This document shows, piece after piece, positions 10,956 through 23,807 of a DNA stretch of 64,000 nt; position 1 is the first letter of the stretch; each line of letters starts with the position of its first letter. Origin of the DNA: Welwitschia mirabilis. Taxonomy: Eukaryota > Gnetophyta > Gnetopsida > Welwitschiales. The position numbers and the translations under genes were made by a program. The DNA lies in contig JBOZIK010000001.1 in assembly GCA_051453625.1 (NCBI GenBank), positions 104,281,368 to 104,345,367 of the forward strand, written 5' to 3'. The notes beneath the pieces are model-generated. The model was not told where the DNA came from, ran no database searches, and saw only the letters and a program-made list of their open reading frames with translations.

Positions 10956-13929
10956 ATAATGTTCAAATCTTGGTTAAATATAATTAGTGTAATAACATTT
11001 AATCAATTAAATAAATATATTTAAATTTAAGAGAGAGATAAACACATTAGCATATTTTATCAATAGTATTGAACAATAGTGATTCACTACATGAATAAAC
11101 ACTAGAGTGGTGATTAAGAAGGGAATATAATAATTAGATAATTTCACTCAATAAAATTAACAACTAATCAAGGAAAATGTTCTAATAATAGTATTCCAAC
11201 AATAATATTAGAGCATAGCATTTTAACAATGTTCTAATAATACATAATACCAGAGAATGCAAATGTATTAATAATTAATAATATGTTAATGACAATGGTA
11301 TAAAAATTAGATGATAACATTATGTACCAATAATCAAAAGTAATCATCAATTAGCAATGGTGACACTCAGGGAGTCCAATCCATTAGTCTCATAAATAAG
11401 TTCTTCAAGCCCATATAAGATCTCCATGCTAAAATTGATTTTCCCTTACTTGTCCTCCTTTTTGAATAATATATAAAATGGAGATATTCACTAACTATAG
11501 AGTCACTAGTGTAGTATTTTCCTTTTTCTTTTTCACCAATATCATTATCACTATTATGGGTATTAAATGTTCAAGTGGTATAAGATGAGTAAGATGTGGA
11601 TGAAGATGTGTGAAACTTCCTAGAAGGCCACTGATAAGTCTTATCAAGGCTCTTATAAGTTTGTCTCCTTATATGTGAGTATGTTTAAGGAGTTAGGGAA
11701 GTCCTAAAGAATCTAGCTTTATGGTTTTGGCAAAGGATAATGGTGATGTTATGGTAAGTAATGGAACATAAATAGGCTTTTTGTAATATAATGGTGAAGA
11801 TGACATGCACAATGGTGATGAGAGATGAGGAGGTAATCATGGTTGTAATCATGATTATGTAGGATAATAGATAGATAGTTTGAAATGTGGCCTACAAAAG
11901 ATAAGGGATTAAATGTATAAGCCTTTAAACTTGGCTTGTTAATGCCCTTATGATGGACCTAGAAACTAATTTTCTCCCTAAGCCTATGTTTATGTGAAAG
12001 TATAGTGCTCCTCCTCTACCTATGCCTTCTCTTTTAAAGACTCTAAAGAATTACTATTTACTATTATCCTTGATTCTTAGCTTGTGCCCTGTGAAGCTAG
12101 AAGTGTCTCTTCCTCTGATTCATCCTTTGAGTCTATCCAAGTGGGAGTTCCCATGAATTCCTAACTACCTGCTAGTTATTCACCTTTACTAGCTATGGAT
12201 CTATGATTTTTTAGTCTCAACAAATTATGACTAATCTTTCCAACCATCTTTGCTATAGATTTCAATCCCTTCTTAATGGATGAAGAACTATGAGAAGTTG
12301 TAAAGTATGATCTCTAAAGCTATGATTTCTATGGCCTTCTATTTGTGCCCTAATCAAGTGATACCAATATGTGCCATTTCTTATTAAATTCTACTAAAGG
12401 CTTCTTTATATAAATAAGGTTCACCTGCAATACTAATATATTAGGACTATTGATAATTAAACTGATTAAACAAGGGTAATCCAAAGTTTGACCCTTTTGA
12501 AATAAAGTGATAATATCCATTTATAGAATAAATGCCAAATTAATCTTTAAGTAGGTAAAAAGACAAAATATAAGAATGTGTACATGGGGTTGCAGTAACT
12601 ATAATTATCACCCCTAACTAGATTGTTATAAAACATAATCAAACTTAAGATAGATATAACGCATGTAGAATCATATCTTTACATTCCATGTTTTCATAAA
12701 AATTCATCTTAGATTACCCAAACAGAAAATTACTCATAAATTACTATGACATCCTAATAGAATGTAAAGTAAAAATGTCTTTAAATAAGTGGATATATAG
12801 ATAAGAAAGCTTAGAATCATTAATTTTAATAATGAAATTGATAAAATTGGAAGTAAGATATAATAAAGTACTTCTAACCTATGTCTGAAATGCCTAAGTG
12901 CTGTCATCAATCTCATGAATGTTTGCATAAAATTCTCTCATTAGTGGTTCTGGAATAATTTAAATGTATAATCATGTCCTTTATAATGTAAGAGAAGTAT
13001 GCTACAATCTAATATTTCATCTATCTCTAGAAGTCAAGTGTTTTTTATGCCATTATTAAGTTTCTTATTATAGTTATATACCATTTCGTAGCTTCGTCAT
13101 GGTAAAACTAAGGCTCATGTTAAAGTTTTTATTACTCTGTTACTAGTTTGTTATGTCTTGAGTACTAGTAAACTTTCTTATAATCATTTTTGAAAACTAT
13201 ATAAAAATATGAAGAGAAATTAACTAAAATATGAAAGAGTCAGTAAAAACATGCACCCATGGAAAAAAAAACACATGTTTCTATTATCTATGAAGATTTC
13301 TACTAAATACAAGATGTCTTTATAAAGAAATCTAAGAAAAACAACCCTAAGAAGTACTATAAGAAGGACACCTATTAAGTGAAGGATTAAAACTAAGATG
13401 TGATAGCCTTTTTTGTAATTAAAAAGGGTCAAAACCCTAGTATTTTGCATGTTTTTTATTTTTGCAATAGTACTTGAAAGACATCTATCTATTTAAAGAC
13501 ATATAAAATGTGAAAAGTAGATGTCTACTTCATGAAAGATGTCTACTGTTAAAAATTTTACGAGCCATTTTTCATATTGTAAAGATGTCTATCTATTTGA
13601 AGATGTCTATTTCAAAAATATTAAAAAGCATACCTGATCTTTAAATAGATCTAAAACTTTAAATATATCTACTTCATATACATTTAGAAATGTGAAGACA
13701 TCTCTATGATAAACATCTATAATACTGAAGATGTCTATCCTAAAAAATCTAGAAACCTATAAAAATTCAATGACAAATAATATCAATATAGTAACACTTT
13801 GAAAAATCATGGTCACATGCATTGAATTTAACTTTTTCTATCTAAGTGTAATCTCAATTTATAATATATTATAAAGTAGAGTTAAAATTTAGAGTAATAT
13901 TACTATTAACTTACCTAATTGAGTAAGGC
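10956..13929 (-). other. Spacer between copia RNase H remnant and polypurine tract
   Basis: Almost 3 kb separates the RNase H end (13930) from the polypurine tract (10938). In SIRE elements this interval can hold an extra env-like ORF, but no such protein can be read here. The two short open frames on the minus strand (12734-12928, 13220-13450) are hydrophobic and unrecognised. A cluster of agatgtct words at 13460-13750 resembles the U3 of the LTR at 9544-10937, so an extra LTR fragment may lie here. Confidence 0.4.
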
Positions 13930-14425
13930 CTAATCCCCAAGTCCCTACATAAGTTTATAAACCTTTCACTATTTAATGGTTTCGTAAATATATTGGCAAA
14001 TTAATCATTAGTACTAATATATTACATCCTGATGTCTTTGTTTTGAATGTGTTGTCTAAGAAATTAATGCTCAATCTTAATGTGTTTTATTCTTAAATGT
14101 TGTGTTAGATTCTTTGAGATGTTGATGACACTCTTGTTGTAATAATAGATGAGAAATCTTTTTAAGAAGAGTTTAAAATATTTTTACATTTTCTTCATCT
14201 AAAGTAGTTGTGCATAGTAGCTTCTAACAGTAATATATTTAGCCTCAAAAGTTGATGAAGTAATTGATTTTACTTTTTATTACTATAGGAAATCAAATAT
14301 TGTTAAAGCAAGAAGTAGGTTTCACTTGTGCTTCTTGTATTATCTTTGAATCATACCCAATCCACCTTGTAATACCTAACTAGATCAAGGGAAGAATCCT
14401 TTGAGTACCAAAGACATAAATTAGT
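13930..14425 (-). pseudogene. SIRE-like copia RNase H remnant
   Basis: Read leftwards from about 14425, the order is that of the copia RNase H C-terminal domain. First comes SSLDLVRYYKVDWV (from DLVGY-DADWAG), then STSETYFLL, then LISYSNKK. A KHI-IEH-FLR-HIQNKDI block follows, and last a DQFANIFTKPLN-like end, stopping at 13930-13932 after a GLG motif. Frames are broken several times and many Trp, Ser and Ala codons have mutated. The upstream RT and integrase parts are not found to the right, because a plus-strand copia LTR begins at about 14475. The element was therefore interrupted and then lost or scattered. Confidence 0.75.
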
Positions 14426-14474
14426 AGTATGCTATAAATAATGAAAAATTATTTTAATAGTTATAAAATGTGAT

Positions 14475-15942
14475 TATTTAGGATTAATCTATTAAATTAT
14501 TATTTATTAATTGATGTCAAACTAATGTTTTCTGTATAGTATAATTTATTACATCTTGTGTAGAAAATATTGATTAATTATAGGTCTGAAGATGAAGTAA
14601 TGTTTACCACATTTTAATTTTGAAACATGTCAATTTTTGACAAGTTTTGATACCTCTTAAGGGATTAACCAGACTTCTAAGGAGTTGATCACACCTAAAG
14701 CAAATACACAAAAGAGAACTGAATTTAGATGGGTCACTTAGACATTTGAAGGATTAACCAAATTTGTGAACTTGAGTACTAGTACTTTTTAACCAATTAT
14801 CAAGGGATCAATCAAACATTTGAGGGGTAAATCAAATAAGATCATTGTGTATCTAGTACTTCATAGTTAATTATCAAGGTATCGATCACATATCTAAGGG
14901 GTTGACTGGATCTGAGAATTATGCATTTAGTACTTCCTAACCAATCATCAAGGGATCGACCAGACACATAAGGTATCAACCAGATTTATGCAACTAAGCA
15001 TCAAAACTTCATAGTTGATTAGCAAGAAATTGATTATGTTCCTAAGGGGTCAACTGGACCTTGAGTAGAAAACTATAATGGATTGTATCTTAACCAAGCA
15101 GGAAACTAGGTAGATATGTAAGTAACCGAAGGAGAGATCAACTAGATCCTAAGGAGTCAACCAGACATAGAGCCATAAGAAAATTAATTGATTAAAAGAA
15201 TACAAGAGCAACCAATTTAAATGATAATACAAGTGAAACTAATTAGATGTTTAAGGGGTTAATCAGCCATGATAGAAATGTAAATTATATAACCATCATG
15301 TATCCATTTTATATCCATTAGAAGATCTTTTAAGTTGAAAAATCCTAAAAGTGTTTTACTATATATTACCAAAACTCAAAATCACTGTACTAAACTTTTG
15401 AATCTTTTGGATTTGTTCATTATGCTCATTGACATCTTAATCCTAATTAAAAACAAACCAAGAATTATGATATCTTTTCATACATGGTCAGATCTATAGC
15501 ACTCTTTATTTTCAGATTGTACCATCTTCTGAAGTAGTGCTTCAATACCTTTCTTGATGCAACGAACAAGTGATATCTATGCATTTTGATATATCATCAT
15601 TACTATTATACTTTCTTACAAAAGGTTGAGATTGAGCCTTTAGAAAAAGTCTATTTTTAAAGGTTACAGATGAACCCATACCTAAAATAGGTTAATGAAG
15701 ATTCAGATTAGGCTTAAAAATAAGTTGATCCTTAAGAGTGAAGTAGGAGGTTTTCTTGAATCACTATAAATTTTGTGTGCTTCTAATTGGTATCTTTGTG
15801 CTTTTTGTTATTTCATTTTTAAAAATAGTTTTAGTTTTCTTGCATCAGTTTTTAATGATTTATTTCAAGTAAAGTTAATATTGCAAAGTTATTTGAATGA
15901 TTTTTAGAAATCTATCCAACCCCCCGAGTTCTTGACCTATAT
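14475..15942 (+). repeat. 5' LTR of a second SIRE-like copia element
   Basis: The LTR (about 1468 bp) starts near ttaggattaatc and stops just before a copia primer-binding site at 15943. It shares start, ggtcgacc-type words and the end region (gaatcactataaattttg near 15757, C-rich run near 15918) with the LTR at 115-1286. It is about 300 bp longer, largely because of a tandem array at 14774-15070. The exact left end is uncertain by some bases. It interrupts the minus-strand RNase H on its left. Confidence 0.7.
14774..15070 (+). repeat. 76-bp tandem repeat in the copia LTR, about four units
   Basis: Four imperfect units carry the pattern tagtactt..taaccaat.atcaagggatcgaccaga..., followed by aaggggttgactgga. 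They start near 14774, 14850, 14927 and 15001. The best-kept word, gggatcgaccaga, is close to a palindromic ggtcgacc core that also recurs in the related LTR at 410-475. Confidence 0.7.
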
Positions 15943-15960
15943 TTTATATCCAAGCCTTAT
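15943..15960 (+). other. Degenerate copia primer-binding site
   Basis: The sequence ttatatccaagcctta lines up with TGGTATC-AGAGCCTTA, complementary to initiator Met-tRNA, with mostly G-to-A type changes. It sits exactly between LTR and gag. Confidence 0.6.
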
Positions 15961-16029
15961 TGAGTCTATGTTAAATTCCTAAGAGATCTAGATTTAGAAT
16001 TCAAAAATAAGTAATCTATTTGATAATTT

Positions 16030-16370
16030 TTCCATTAGTCATTTACCTATATTTGATGAATCAAACTATGCTTATTAGAAAGATTGAATGAAAATCTTCC
16101 TTGGATTCGTAGATGCTAATATCAAAGAGGTTATTTATAATAGATATACTACACCTACTTTAATGAAAACTGATGCTAATAATAATACAATTTTAATTCC
16201 CAAAATCCAAGATTAATAAACTCCCACTAATAGATCAAGAGCTACAATAGATGCATGTACTCTTAATGTTATATTTTGTGTAGCTTGTGCAGATGAACTT
16301 AAATAGATTATAAACTATGAACATTCAAAGAAGGCATGGGATTTTTTTGAAGTTGCACATGAAGGGACAT
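16030..16370 (+). pseudogene. Copia gag N-terminal remnant
   Basis: The translation shows the start of a SIRE-type copia gag. The order is FDESNYAY (from FDG-NYAYWK), MKIFLGFVDANIKEVI, YTTPT, then ACTLNVIFCVACADEL and AWDFFEVAHEGT (the family pattern is A-NALFCALS-EEF ... EIWDTLEVTHEGT). Several in-frame stops are present, including the Trp of NYAYW. It ends abruptly at 16370, where an Athila LTR begins, and the C-terminal part (zinc knuckle) is not found on the other side. It is preceded by its LTR and primer-binding site. Confidence 0.85.
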
Positions 16371-17451
16371 TATTGCGATGTGTATTTATGCTTCTAATTC
16401 CAATATTCTAAAGACCAAATTTAACTTACAACATCTAAAAAGCTAAATGCCTAATTACACATAATACACATTTGTATATTGAAATCAACCCAATTGTTGT
16501 ATACTTAGAGAAGACTATCAAAAGAGAATATGAAAAATTGATTTCATAAAGAGAAGAATAAATATTTTGGGATTTTGCTTTAAAGGAAATAAAATTAAAC
16601 AATGCAAAGATGAAGATGGAATGGAATGAAATGCAATGTAATGAGTGCAATTTGAATGTAATTAATTTAATTAACTTCCAATCTATTGTCACTTAGATTC
16701 ATCCTTATAACCTATTTCAATTACAAATTCATATCACTTAAATTGAAATTAAGATAAGATATAAGGAATAATAATAAAACATTTAAAAATATTTCAATCA
16801 AATTAATACTTTTGTTAGTGAAATTGAATTACATCCGCTTACAAAAATAACTCTTTAATGAAATATTCTCTGCTTAGCACCAAGGTGATCCTTCTCATAA
16901 GTGGAATGAATCTCCTTACCTTCAATAATCTCAGATCATCACAAGAATGTAGATAACAAAAAATGATTTTAAATAGAATCTGAAAGGGTCTATTTATAGG
17001 TTGGGATAGGTTACTAAAGGGTGTGAAATAAAGAGGTATGAAATAGATCCACCCTTTTATAATAATTTAATTAAGTTTATAAATTATTTTGACTATCATC
17101 CATCATATCATCTTTATGACAAAGAGGATAACAATCCATTTGTCAACTAATTCTTAGCATGTGTCAAAAATGTTGACTGTCATCCTGATTGTCATTTCCA
17201 TGACACAGAGGATGATCATACTTTTATGGCTTTTGTCCCCTCTGTCATCCTGATGACATAGATGATGACCAATATATCTTTATCACATTGCTCTAGTTCA
17301 TCATTATTCAAAAGTGGCTTCTTATATTGGAAATTATTACATCTTTTGGCCTATATGGAAGCTTTGTATAATTTGCACAAATCCCTGGAAAAACCTATCA
17401 ATAAGACCTAAACGTGTACTCCACAAGTGTATTAAATAGATCAAGTTCACA
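16371..17451 (-). repeat. Athila-like LTR (copy 3), solo
   Basis: The 1081-bp copy has plus-strand ends tattgcgatg and aagttcaca and is almost the same length as copy 1 (1082 bp). No leader or gag follows on either side, so it is a solo LTR. A TATA-like box lies at 16990-17000 on the minus strand. It cuts the copia gag on its left. On its right the sequence is not gag but part of another LTR, and the 5-bp flanks (gacat / ttaca) do not match, so a deletion or recombination has reshaped this site. Confidence 0.8.
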
Positions 17452-17455
17452 TTAC

Positions 17456-17735
17456 AATAATTGTTTTGTGGAATATCCCTAAGGCAAAGAGAGTGCTTTC
17501 CTGAGAAGAGCATTTCAATTGTTTGTAAGATTGGTGATGCTCCAAAACTACTATTTTTATAGGTTAGGAATATCGAGAGGTATGAGAGGAAGCTATTCTT
17601 TATGTGTATACATACCTAGATTAGGAACCATCTTAACCTAATAAGGTATCTATTATAAATTTTTTAATTGTTTTTAGTTGATTTTATTTTTGGTATACCT
17701 CATTCATCCCTCCCCTCTAATTTCAATGACCCTCT
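17456..17735 (+). repeat. 3' part of a copia LTR
   Basis: This is homologous, in inverted orientation, to 9544-9840. Shared words are cctaaggcaaagagagtg.., gctccaaaactactattt, ggttaggaatatc and the C-rich catccctcccctctaa near 17704. Only the LTR end portion is present; the left part is missing at the Athila LTR junction. Confidence 0.6.
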
Positions 17736-20700
17736 ATATTTAAAGTGAATAATATAATTTTTAATAGCTATAAATAGATGAAGTGCATATTATATTTTTT
17801 TTACTTTTTTTAAAGATCATTTTGTTTGCTTTAATAAGTTATTAACATAAAAATATTTCTTTTTCCATCTACGTAAATCTATACTATAAGAGAAAATTGG
17901 ATAGTTTTTCTATGTTGGTACTAAATTTTCTATACTTGTTTCTTATGATATTACTAAGTTAAAAGATGTATCAAATTGTTTCTTATGATATTGTTTCTTT
18001 TAGATATGATAATTTAGTTGTCTAACAAAATAAATTACTTATCATTTAGTCTAAAAATTATTATAGTAATGAGGAATTACTTAGTTTAAAAAAATACAAA
18101 AATAGTAACCAGAGGAGAATCATAAGACATAAGATTAGCAGAGTATAAAAATTTCATATTTAATATTTTTAAGCTTTATAATAAGGAGATACTTAATTTA
18201 TCTACACATGTTTTATTATAAAATTTTAATTTCTTAAATCATGACTTGTAAGTGTGACTTTAAAAGTTGAATGAGTATTAATTATTTGGCCTTTCTAAGT
18301 GTGTAAACCTCGCAAATAAAATGTGTAAATTTTGTTTCTTTACCTACTATCACCATGATGGACTCAATTTGTATGGAGGAATATCATGAAGATAAGAACA
18401 TCTATAAGATTCTAGTATAGTTCCTTAAATTATTAGAAAATTAAATCATTAAGCCACACATGTTGTAGCATCCTTCTTAATTCATGATAATTAAAGATTA
18501 GCTTTCATGTCTTGGTCCATCTTATTCTTAATATAATAACCAACTACAGGAGGATGATAACATTTTCTCAAGTTATCTACCTTAAGAATATCATATATCC
18601 CTTTAAGTTTAATAATTTCATCTTCTTCTATGATACTATATTCTATATATTTAAATTGCAAAATTTATTCTTATGACATTTAATAAGTTTTATTATTTTT
18701 TAGAGCTTCCAAAATGAATTAAATTTCTATAATGAACTTTGATATTTCTCACAATGAAGAGCATCTACCATCTTATTTACTTTTCTATCAAGATATTAGA
18801 TTACAAAACAAAAATTACAAAGAAACTTCATTCATGCTCTTTGTTAAAGATTTAAATTAAGTTAACTGAAAACTATATTTAACACTTTGATGATTACCTC
18901 ATGTGTGAAATCTTTTATTGTATAAATCATAATTCCATAGTTTAAAATAATCACTAATTAATTTTGAACACATGGGCCTCTGTGGAAAGTCTAGGCAGGT
19001 GCTAGGCAATAGGAGGCATCAATAGTTAGGAGGTCAAATTCCAATACATCATCCTAACATCTTCATGTCTTTATTTCTCAAATTATACTAATATAAGTTT
19101 TTAAATCATGAACACAATACTTTCTTTCATGTGTCTTTAATTATTAGAACCCATAAACTGTAAGTCTTATTTCTAATTCAAGGACACATTTTGGTCCTTC
19201 TTATGATACATTAATTTATATAAGATATGACTTTCTCTCATCTAGTATTACTATCATAAAAAAAATTAATCAATATTTATTTAAAATTATTAAATTATTA
19301 TTCACATTTATCAATTCATTTATATGATTTATTTTTCTTTAAAAGTGTTGGTAAAAGATGTGAAACTTTTGAAAACTTTAGAATGAAATGTTTATAACAT
19401 CCTATAAGTCCATACAAATTCACATGTCTATTACATTCTAAGATACTTTATAATTGCATTAATATATTTTAGATCTACATATACTCCATCTTAAAGCTAT
19501 ATATCCAAAAAAATAATGCTTTTATTTTAAAAGAATATTTTCTTTTTCTAGCATAGATATTTTTCTCCCTTATAAATTACAAAATCATTATAAGATGATT
19601 TCCAAGATTTACATAGCTCTTAAAATAGATAAGCATGTTATTAGTAAAGCCTATTATGAAAATATTTTAATATGACAAGAAAATATGATTCATAGTATTT
19701 ATAAAGATGGTGGTAGAATTACTTAATTTAAAAAGCATAACAATGAACTTAAAATTTATGTTATGTAAAAGACATATTTGTGAATGTATTCTTCTTTAAT
19801 CATGACTTGATCCTATATAAATTTTATATTAATCTCGAAGAAAATTTTAAATTTCTTCATTTGACTAAATATGTCATCTTTCCTTAGTGATGTATACTTA
19901 GTTTTAATAATAACATTTTTTTACTTATTAATAAGCTCTACCAAATCTTAGAGTAACATCATTTTATTAAAGAATAATTTTAAAGCATCACAAGGAGATA
20001 AACTAGGGAAAATGAAGTTTTTCCTTTTTTTCTTCTATTAGCATTTTAAGTTATGAATTTAAATTTCATTTATATAAAAGCCTTTGATATTTGAGTAGTA
20101 GGAGTTACTTCTATTATGAACTTTACTAACCTAAGTAGAGCCATCACTTATAACTCTTGTGAAAAGTACATCTTTTTATTGATTAACTACCAGAATATTA
20201 ATTAAGCATGTTACTTTTTATTTAATATTTATAAATTTAACCTATAATAGGAATAAATGAACTTCCACTTTCATTTTTTATTTCTTGATTTATTTCACCT
20301 TAATTCAGTTTTTTATTACAAAGTTTTATTGTCCTTTATTGTAATCTTATTTCTTTTCACTTCAAGCATTACTCTCTTATTTCTACAATTGACTATGACT
20401 TGATATGTATAAAACCAATTAGTGTTTATTACTATATCATGCTTTTTCAAATTAGAAACTAATGGTTGTATGATGGATTTACCTACTTAGGTTTGTTCTA
20501 TATTCTAATACTTATTAATTTACTTTAGATATGAATCCATTAGTAAGTTTAATCATCCTATAAATTGGCATACAACTTAGTTTCTTATTTATCACTATTC
20601 AAAGAGAAATGAAAGAATGGTTGAACCACAGCTTATACACATATCTACTTATTTTTTATTAAAAAATCCTTATCTTTAATTATTTTTTTAGTGATGAACT

Positions 20701-23700
20701 CTCTAGTTTTCTACTACTTGAATCTTTTCCACTTGTGATGAGGATGCTAGGGCACAATAAGGGCATCATGATTCTACCCTTAAGGCAAATGCTAACCCTA
20801 GTAAAGTTATATTTGGATGTAATTTCCTATAAAAGCAAGCTCTACTTTTATAAGAAAAGGAGGAGAAAATAAAATTAGGGTCTAGAAATCTTATCAATGT
20901 TTCTTTACTTATTGTGGTTTTTTACAATTTTCTTTTTCTTGTTATAGTTTTTTTGTAAATGATATCATGGCTTAGATTAGGTTCGTTAAAATGATCTTCT
21001 TGAGCTTTCCATTATCTCTTGAATATCTTGCTTGAAAAGATTTTTAATAGTCCTTCATTTTTATTTCTTGAAGAGCTTTCTTACATGTATTATTTTTCTA
21101 GGGTGTTTTTACCATTCCTTTATTTTATATGATTTCTTAGGTATCTTTGATTTTAAGATTTTTTTTAATTTTTTATTTAAAAATATTTATTTATTTTATA
21201 AAATTCCTCTAGGCCATTTCTATATAGTGTTTTTTTATTATAAAATATTATGGACATCCTTCCTCTTCGTTAGTATCTTTTGAATTGAATATATAATTTA
21301 TGGATATAGTCTTATTGATTAAAAGGACATATATGTTAATGATAGAAACTCTAGTACTATTAATGACTTATAAATAAATTAAAAAATTCTACTTGCTTAC
21401 CTATGTTTAATTACAACTCTACTTGGAAGTTTCTAAGTTAATGTTCATCAAAGCCTCTGGAACTTTAAATTAAAAGTTGAGATAATCATTTCTTATAAGA
21501 GACTCAAAAAAATGTGGAACTATAGTTACTAAAATAACTTTTTGTGTTGGTGGACTTTCTTCTACTAAGAGTAACTTTAAAATTTAAGTTGTCACCTCCA
21601 CCTAAAAATTTGGATCATTTGGCTAAACAATATCAACTATTACATAAATACTTTCTAGATTTTTACCACCAAAATAGTTTTAAACTATAATAGCCAATTA
21701 TTTTTCTTGCATGCCTTATCTATGCTTCTTTCGAAGACTCTTCTTCATCTTTATTTTTCCTAATTTCAGCAATATTAACTTCTCTCTTTTTATATGTCAC
21801 ATCAATACCACTGATGACCTTCTAACTCTTACTTTAGTTTAATACCTAAGACATTTTTAGCCTTAGAGACATCTTAATCTAACATCAAGATATTAAAGAA
21901 TATTTTAAAAAAAGTGAAAGTCATAAGGTTAAAGCCCTATAAATAATTCTTTTCTTTTTCTTGTTATATGAACATATCACTTGGGTCCCTTTACAGTAAT
22001 TTTTGCATTGGACCTTTGCACATATGTTTTTATTTATGCATAAATGCACTTTTTAGCGTATTTTTAAAGGATATTAAGATAATTTTTTGAGTTTTAGGAA
22101 TTTTTTAAAGTATCCTAAGCCTAAAATCTACCTTTTTCTTCTTTCAAGTTAAGCTAAGAAATGGAGAAGAATCCACTTAGCTTGATTTTTTTTCTTGTGG
22201 CCCTTCTTTCATCTATATTTTAAATAGACTAAGTCAGGTAGGGATGTAGAGCAAGGTTCACTTAACTTGACCATATTAAAAGTAGTCTTTTGCACCTTGT
22301 CTTGTGTTTTGTATTTATAGTAACCTAACATTTTTAATTTGATTTAAATTTTAAAATCAAAAACTACTAACTCCTTAAACACATTATGTTTTCACTGATA
22401 TTAAGTCTTAATTGGTGATGGGAATAATCCATGTTAGGATTTGGTACTGTCTAAGCTTAATTATGTAGTCTTTAGGCATAATAATTGTGTAGTATAAGTA
22501 TATAGAGATCTATATCTCTCTTAAGTAAAGGGCATCTTGAGCTCTAGATTTCTATGCATGCCTTAGTAATCAAGGGTGTATTGGATGAAGACCAAAGATA
22601 CAATAATAAGTTAACAAGGATGCATAAGTATAATAAATTAAAGTCTACTAAATCTGAGGTATAAGCAGGTCATCAAAATTTCATCATACACTTTCTTACA
22701 GGGTTAGATCACTAAGATAACTAAAATTGACCAATAACTTAGATGCCCCACTAAGGTAATTTACACTTTGTCCTATTACTCCTTTTAGAGCAAGGGTAAT
22801 ACCCTTAAAATGGGCATGATTACTTCTTAGTCTATAAGCAACAATTAATATTTAATAAATTCTTCACTTAATTAAATAATGATTTAAGCATATTGCATTA
22901 AAATTTACCACATTCACATAAGTATCCTAAGTAAAACTTATTTTATTTCTTCTTACACGTATTCATAATTATTCTTCAGGAGTTAGCCTTATCTCTCTCT
23001 TCCTTTTTTTTTCTTTTGTTTAAATTTTTTCACATCATTATGAATTGAATGGATCATTTAATTTGTGGATGTGAGCAACATCCTTTTTGAATTGATTATG
23101 CCTCTCTATTGTGACTTTCTCCACTCCTTTTTTAGACATGTTTTGTGTTATTGTACTTGGATAGATCACTTGATTTATGTATGTAAGAAAAGTTCCTTTC
23201 ATTTCAACTATATGTTTTAGTTTCCTCCACGTCATTTTCTCTTCTTAATTTGGAAAGACTTCTTTGCATAATAGATAGATGTTTAGAGGCGGATGTAAGT
23301 GAGACTTTCTTGAGAATCAACCATATCTCACAAGTTATAGTTTCCTTAGTATAACCTCTTGAAAATGGCAATCTCAAAGGCTAAGGTTCATATATTGTAA
23401 AACTCTTTCACACTAATGATTACAACTAGAATCATGGCCAACCTGCATATCGCTCTTTTAGGTGATTAAACTTTGGAGGATCAGCATGAAGATTTTATAT
23501 CCACCATGTGAATGTATGGTTTTGATATAAATTATTTAAGAAAGTGTATGTTTCTCTTTAGAATCAAAATAAAAAGAATTATTGAAAGTCGATAGATAGT
23601 AAGTTAACTAAAACTATGCAAAAATTTATGGCTTCAAAAAATAAGAAGTTGGTAGATCAAAGGTAAGCCCACTTATACCAACTTCATTAAAGTGTAGAAT

Positions 23701-23807
23701 ACATTCTATTGAAAGAATGATTTGAAGTTTATAAATCTAATCACAAGTATGAATAATTTACATTATCAGAAAGGTAAGATGTAATAGTTAATCAAAAAAA
23801 CAAATAG
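17736..23807. other. AT-rich stretch without recognisable gene
   Basis: About 6 kb in which I recognise no transposon protein, tRNA or LTR end on either strand. The plus-strand frame at 21032-21283 is a run of Phe, Ile and Leu from T-rich DNA and is not gene-like. Slightly less decayed words occur near 18970-19035 and 20745-20800 but match nothing I know. A triplicated repeat occupies 23040-23365. Confidence 0.5.
23040..23365 (+). repeat. Imperfect triplicated repeat, about 113 bp per unit
   Basis: Three units begin with a ggata/gatcatt..gatttgtggatgtgag-like block near 23047, 23160 and 23273. Each ends in a gacttt/gttt..ctcca or ttcctta block. The minus-strand open frame at 23038-23235 lies across two units and is unrecognised. 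The array ends about 450 bp before the Tat LTR. Confidence 0.45.

Noticed and set aside
10938-13929. Env-like ORF of a SIRE element
   Set aside because: The position would fit, but no transmembrane or surface-protein pattern or long frame is readable.
21032-21283. 83-codon membrane-protein-like frame
   Set aside because: A Phe/Ile/Leu run from T-rich DNA; no start context, domain or conserved partner.
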